Positions 5,330 through 8,608 of a DNA stretch of 8,608 nucleotides are shown piece by piece (positions within the stretch are counted from its first letter, which is position 1; each line of letters starts with the position of its first letter). Source of the DNA: JBBRNH01 sp038247465 (GTDB lineage Bacteria; Bacteroidota; Bacteroidia; Cytophagales; Spirosomataceae); NCBI GenBank assembly GCA_038247465.1, contig JBBRUV010000215.1, positions 1 to 8,608 on the forward strand, written 5' to 3'. Both the position numbers and the translations under genes were made by a program. The notes under the pieces are model-generated. The model was not told the DNA's origin, did not search any database, and worked only from the letters and a program-made list of their open reading frames with translations.

Positions 5330-5686
5330 GGCCAGTCCTGACGGTTGTTGAACAAACGCCGTATTGTCGGCGAATGGCTGAGTATCTGACCACTAACCGC
5401 CACCAACTTGGTGCGCTTATCACCGCCGAAATGGGTAAAACCGGGAGGCTATCCAACTGGCAAATCAGTCTGAATTTGGGTTAGGTTCGGCCATCTGGAC
5501 GCAGGATATTGACCGCGCCGAGCGGCTGGCCTGGCAGATTCAGGCCGGTTCGGTGTTTATCAACGGCTTGATGCGGTCAGACTCGCGGGTGCCGTTTGGC
5601 GGTATCAAACGGTCCGGTTTTGGCCGCGAACTCGCCGACGCGGCATCCGCGAGTTCGCAAACCTGAAAACGATTTGGATTGAGTAG
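5215..5686 (+). pseudogene. Broken succinate-semialdehyde-type aldehyde dehydrogenase
   Basis: This is the remains of an NAD(P)-dependent aldehyde dehydrogenase, most like the succinate-semialdehyde (GabD/Sad) group. The N-terminal part (5215 to about 5444; start GTG 5215, or ATG 5173 with an unrelated extension) encodes FHSTNPYTGQFLADYP and ends at ITAEMGKT. It then jumps, in another frame, to the C-terminal part from about 5445: EAIQLANQSEFGLGSAIW, ERLAWQIQAGSVFINGL, VPFGGIKRSGFGREL. A second shift near 5641-5646 (one base apparently lost) moves the end IREFANLKTIWIE into a third frame, stopping at TAG 5684-5686. About 76 and 80 codons remain of the roughly 455 usual, so about 300, including the catalytic Cys and Glu and the cofactor fold, are gone. 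It is inactive. Its 5' end is duplicated at 3432-3546. Confidence 0.93.
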
Positions 5687-5749
5687 TAGCGCGGGCGGAA
5701 GCCCGCAAATTGTCGAATGAATTAACTCGCGGGCTTCCACCCGCGCTAC
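5686..5749. repeat. REPIN-like element: two inverted REP sequences
   Basis: Two near-perfect arms (5685-5706 and 5729-5750, 22 bp, one mismatch) flank 22 bases. Each arm is itself a REP-type unit: a 5' GTAG, one C, then a hairpin. The plus-strand unit (5686-5706) has GCGGGC-GGAA-GCCCGC; the minus-strand unit (5749-5729) has GCGGGT-GGAA-GCCCGC, where the changed base still allows a G-U pair. A 5' GTAG next to a GC-rich hairpin, in inverted pairs, is the hallmark of REPINs moved by RAYT (Y1-type) transposases. It fills the space between the dehydrogenase stop codon, whose AG is its first two bases, and the ATP-grasp gene end. It may also act as a two-way terminator. No RAYT gene is in the window. 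Confidence 0.75.
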
Positions 5750-5756
5750 TGCTAAA

Positions 5757-6968
5757 TCAGGCAATCGTCTTATCTGATACCGGGACAGATGCGTGAAAAT
5801 CGCTCTTAATACGGTGCATAAATTCGTCCAGTAACGTCAGTACCCGGTCGCGGTGTTCCGATTGCACAATCAGGCCAATGTGGTGTTCTTTATTCATCCG
5901 CCACCAGATTTCAGGGGCGTCAAAACCTGCCGAATCGGGCCACTGCTGCCGCGCTAAAGACACAATCAATCCGGCGTACTGGTGGCCCGCGTAGGGCAAT
6001 TCGTATGATTCTTTGCGGGCGATGGCCGTCTCGATTTTGGCCCACTCGCGCCAAAGGTTAATGCCTGACGAGGCCTCGACCATTTCGGCAATGTGCGCCC
6101 CGCCAACCCGCGCCGACGTTTCTAAAAAATACAGTTCGCCATCATGATTGCAACGGATATATTCGGAGTGCGACGCGCTTGACCGCATCCCGAAAGCCGC
6201 CATTACGCGCTCGTTCATGGCGTGCAAATCCAGCGTTCCCAGCTCATCGAACGGGAGCGTAACCGTTCTGAAAACGCCACCCCCGTGCGAAACCTCTAAG
6301 GGCGTGGCTAAGTATTCGCTGGCCCGGGCGAACACCGTTTTCTGATTAACCGACAGAGCATCAACGTGATAAACGGTACCGGGCTTGAATTGCTCGATCA
6401 GAAACTGGTGTCGGTTTTCGCCCAGCGAATGAATCACGGTCCAGGCTTCGTCTAACGAATGTACTTTTTTGATACCCGTTGATGATGCTTCTGAGCGGGG
6501 TTTGATGAGCCAGGGGGCTTCCGTTGTGCGGAGGTATTCGGTAATGGTTTCGTCGTGAAAAAGCGGGCTGAATTCGGGTACGCGAATCCCGTCGAATTTG
6601 GCCCGCATCCGCATCGCCAGTTTATCGCGGAAAAATCGGGCGGTGGTTTGACCCATGCCCGGAATCCGAAACGTCTCGCGGATGAGTGCGCCTTTTTCCA
6701 CGTCAAAATCATCCAATGCAATCACCCGGTCAATTTTTCGCGAGTGCATGATGTGGGCCAGCCCGGTGAGCATTTTATCTAAATTCTCGCTGCTGTTATC
6801 CTGACTGGGTAAATAAAATGTCTCATCAATGCAGTGGTTGGGCCAGGGGCTGTGGCGGAGCTTTTCGACCGTGAGCAGATACACCGTGTGGCCGAGTTCG
6901 TTGCAGGTTTGCAGAAAAGCCTCGCCCTTGAAGTAGGTAGCAATGCAGAGAACTGTGAGGTGGTTCAT
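5757..6968 (-). CDS. ATP-grasp domain protein (probable carboxylate-amine ligase type)
   Basis: This cytoplasmic enzyme of 403 residues belongs to the fold that joins a carboxylate to an amine or thiol through an acyl-phosphate. The N-terminal part (1-110) is a Rossmann-like pre-ATP-grasp domain (RVIALDDFDVEKGALIR, 81-97). Then come DKLAMRMRAKFDGIRVPEF (115-133), PWLIKPRSEASSTGIKKV (152-169) with ATP-binding K156 and a flexible small-residue loop, FLIEQFKPGTVYHVDALS (189-206) with hinge E192, and GELYFLETSARVGGAHI (277-293) with metal-binding E283. The usual second metal ligand Asn (ExN) is Ser285 here. A C-terminal extension (about 325-403) follows. The ATG at 6968 overlaps the aminopeptidase stop (TGATG), so translation is probably coupled. 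The substrate is unknown; its place beside a peptidase suggests amino acids or peptides (inference). Confidence 0.88.
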   Translation of the reverse strand: MNHLTVLCIATYFKGEAFLQTCNELGHTVYLLTVEKLRHSPWPNHCIDETFYLPSQDNSSENLDKMLTGLAHIMHSRKIDRVIALDDFDVEKGALIRETFRIPGMGQTTARFFRDKLAMRMRAKFDGIRVPEFSPLFHDETITEYLRTTEAPWLIKPRSEASSTGIKKVHSLDEAWTVIHSLGENRHQFLIEQFKPGTVYHVDALSVNQKTVFARASEYLATPLEVSHGGGVFRTVTLPFDELGTLDLHAMNERVMAAFGMRSSASHSEYIRCNHDGELYFLETSARVGGAHIAEMVEASSGINLWREWAKIETAIARKESYELPYAGHQYAGLIVSLARQQWPDSAGFDAPEIWWRMNKEHHIGLIVQSEHRDRVLTLLDEFMHRIKSDFHASVPVSDKTIA

Positions 6969-8452
6969 CAGGATTTAGGGTTTTTGGGCAAGATAGCGAG
7001 GAAATCAACCAGCAGATGAATCCCGAAACCCGTTGCGTTTTTCTGACTGCCAAACTCATTATCGCCGAAGGCCATGCCTGCGATGTCTAAATGCGCCCAG
7101 GCCGGGTGATTTTCGGTGAAGACCTCCAGAAATTTGGCCGCGCTGATAGCTCCGGCAATGGGTTTACCGCTGAAATTTTTCAGGTCGGCCACGTCTGATT
7201 TAATGTCTTCTTTGTAGGCATCCCAGAGGGGCAACCGCCAGAGCCGTTCGCCGGTTGCGTCGGCAGATTGGGTCAGTTGGGCGGCCAATTCATCGTTTTG
7301 GGTAAACAAGCCAGCCGCCTGATAACCAAGCGCACCAATCACGCTGCCAGTGAGCGTGGCGAGGTCAATCAGCACGTCGGGTTGGTAATTTCTGACCATG
7401 TAGCCGAGTCCGTCGGCCAGCACAATGCGGCCTTCCGCATCGGTATCAATCACTTCGATGGTCTTGCCAATGTATGAGCCAATCACATCGCCGGGTTTGG
7501 TGGCCTTGCCATCAACCATATTTTCGGTGGTTGGCACGATGCCGATAACGCGCACTGGCAGGCCAAGTTTAGCCGCAACCTCAACCGCGCCCATCACCGC
7601 GGCCGCCCCGCCCATGTCGCTTTTCATGAGGTGCATATTAGCCGACTGCTTGATGGAAATCCCGCCCGTATCGAACGTGATTCCTTTGCCGACCAAGCCA
7701 ACCGTTTTGGGGTTTTCGATGTCTGCCGGTTGGTAGTCCATGATGATAAACGCGGGCGGAACATCGCTGCCGTTGTTCACGCTCAACACCGCCAATAAAC
7801 CCTGTTGCTCCATCTCGGCCCGGTCAAAAATCGTTACCGCGTAGCCGTGCTTCCGGCCCGATACAACGGCCCAATCAGCCAGGGTTTGCGGAGTTTTGTG
7901 ACTGGCGGGTGCGTTCATCAGGTTGCGCATTTCGCACTGCGTCTGGGCCAGGGCTTCGGCATAGATCAGAGCCATTTGCGCCGTCTCTTCATCCTCTTCG
8001 GCAACAACGAGTGCTAATTCGCCGGTTTCGCCGTAAAAAACGGGGCCGTCGGGTTTGTCGGTTTGGTACAGTTTCAGGTCATACCCTCCTGCCCGAACGC
8101 CCAGCACAACGGCTGTTACAAAGGCTTCGCTGGCTAACTCGTCCATGTCAATACTGACGTAGACGGGTAGTCGGCTTTTCTGGGCGAAGAACATCTTTCT
8201 GAAAGCCAGCAACACATCGGCAGGCTTGGGGGCTTTACCCAGTCCGAGAAGGTACATTTTTTGCCCCTCAGGGCCGTATAATGGCAGTATCTCACCAGCT
8301 TCGGCCTTAAAATCGCGCTGGAGAACAGCAGGATCTACATCAACTTCGTCGCCGAGGTCGGCTAAAAAATCAGCCAAATCATCGGTTTGAAAAATTGGCA
8401 TTATGTGCGTGTCGGCAGGCTCATCAAGTCCTGTTTGTATAGAAATGTTCAT
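6968..8452 (-). CDS. M17-family leucyl aminopeptidase
   Basis: This cytoplasmic two-metal exopeptidase releases N-terminal residues from peptides. It has 494 residues, the usual family length. The N-terminal domain (about 1-165) is divergent; the catalytic domain is complete. Against E. coli PepA the spacing fits exactly: metal ligands K256 and D261 in GKGITFDTGG, D279 in MKSDMGG, D338 and E340 in TDAEGR, and catalytic K268 and R342. Other family stretches are NLMNAPASHKTPQTLA (177-192), LIDLATLTGS (361-370) and WAHLDIAGMAF (452-462). I chose the ATG at 8452, not the in-frame GTG at 8473, because ATG overlaps the upstream gene's stop as ATGA. The stop overlaps the ATP-grasp start. Hexamers are usual in the family. 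Peptide specificity cannot be read. Confidence 0.94.
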   Translation of the reverse strand: MNISIQTGLDEPADTHIMPIFQTDDLADFLADLGDEVDVDPAVLQRDFKAEAGEILPLYGPEGQKMYLLGLGKAPKPADVLLAFRKMFFAQKSRLPVYVSIDMDELASEAFVTAVVLGVRAGGYDLKLYQTDKPDGPVFYGETGELALVVAEEDEETAQMALIYAEALAQTQCEMRNLMNAPASHKTPQTLADWAVVSGRKHGYAVTIFDRAEMEQQGLLAVLSVNNGSDVPPAFIIMDYQPADIENPKTVGLVGKGITFDTGGISIKQSANMHLMKSDMGGAAAVMGAVEVAAKLGLPVRVIGIVPTTENMVDGKATKPGDVIGSYIGKTIEVIDTDAEGRIVLADGLGYMVRNYQPDVLIDLATLTGSVIGALGYQAAGLFTQNDELAAQLTQSADATGERLWRLPLWDAYKEDIKSDVADLKNFSGKPIAGAISAAKFLEVFTENHPAWAHLDIAGMAFGDNEFGSQKNATGFGIHLLVDFLAILPKNPKS

Positions 8453-8608
8453 TTGTCGGGATAAAATAGCCACTCAAAAGCGCGGGGAAACTCGCGGCCC
8501 CAATACACTTCCTGATGGAGACCGTCGGGCAAGATAGACACACAAACGTCAATGTTGCTATTCAAAAACGCCCACCGTCGGCGAAACCCGTCGCGCAGGC
8601 GGTTGAGA
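8449..8608 (-). CDS. C-terminal end of a probable alpha/beta-hydrolase (esterase family)
   Basis: An open frame on the minus strand enters from the window edge and stops at TGA 8451-8449. It gives 52 residues, including LNRLRDGFRRRWAFLNSN and LPDGLHQEVYWGREFPRAFE, then WLFYPDK. The GLHQEVYWGREFPRAFEWL pattern resembles the last catalytic-His helix region of putative esterase (esterase D/enterochelin esterase-like) proteins, where a G-x-H is followed by xxxW and FPxAxxWL. Only this tail is visible, so the family is a moderate-confidence call; that a gene is here is firm, given the ATGA overlap with the aminopeptidase start. It is the first visible gene of the coupled operon. Confidence 0.65.
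   Translation of the reverse strand, partial: LNRLRDGFRRRWAFLNSNIDVCVSILPDGLHQEVYWGREFPRAFEWLFYPDK

Noticed and set aside
5540..5764. Minus-strand open frame of 74 codons over the REPIN
   Set aside because: It is antisense to the dehydrogenase C-terminal remnant and runs through the REPIN hairpins; it has no domain.
8453..8473. GTG start that would lengthen the aminopeptidase by seven residues
   Set aside because: The ATG at 8452 overlaps the upstream stop as ATGA, and the extension would run further into the upstream gene.
1..8608. tRNA, rRNA, riboswitch or other structured RNA genes
   Set aside because: No cloverleaf, T-loop, rRNA stretch or known riboswitch core was recognised by reading either strand; a covariance search was not possible.

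Overview
The window looks like chromosomal DNA of a Bacteroidota species, most likely Cytophagales (Spirosoma-like). Reasons: starts lack Shine-Dalgarno sequences, several promoters fit the Bacteroidota form (TTG, about 20 bases, TAnnTTTG), and the proteins have Cytophagales-type sequences. The genus is an inference from memory of similar proteins, not a search.

Layout. (1) 1-2494 is a drug-efflux locus. A DHA2/EmrB-type transporter (cut by the window edge) and an EmrA/HlyD-type adaptor lie on the minus strand, diverging from a MarR-family regulator on the plus strand. The 173-base divergent region holds two copies of the same dyad, AGTCAA-N5-TTGACT, 50 bp apart and placed over the predicted promoters. 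(2) 2495-5686 is a variable region. It has a visibly A+T-richer orphan gene for a PD-(D/E)XK nuclease-like protein and a three-gene hipB-hipS-hipT toxin-antitoxin operon, both on the minus strand. The hip operon lies between two direct copies of a 124-bp sequence, which is the 5' end of a succinate-semialdehyde-type aldehyde dehydrogenase gene. The second copy runs into a wrecked aldehyde dehydrogenase gene with about 300 codons of its middle missing and two frame changes. (3) 5686-5749 is a REPIN-like inverted pair of REP sequences, each with a 5' GTAG and a GGAA-loop hairpin. (4) 5757-8608 is a minus-strand operon of three tightly coupled genes: the C-terminal end of a probable alpha/beta-hydrolase esterase, an M17 leucyl aminopeptidase with all metal and catalytic residues, and an ATP-grasp ligase-like enzyme. 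Junctions are ATGA and TGATG overlaps.

How the parts work together. The efflux pair is probably repressed by the MarR protein, which probably also controls itself. HipB probably represses its operon through two ATACC-N6-RGTAT sites, HipS should neutralise HipT, and HipT should be a Ser/Thr kinase toxin. The esterase, aminopeptidase and ATP-grasp genes probably serve one peptide- or amino-acid-related pathway that cannot be named from sequence alone. The main novelty is the hip operon between long repeats of a broken metabolic gene, next to a REPIN and an orphan nuclease gene.
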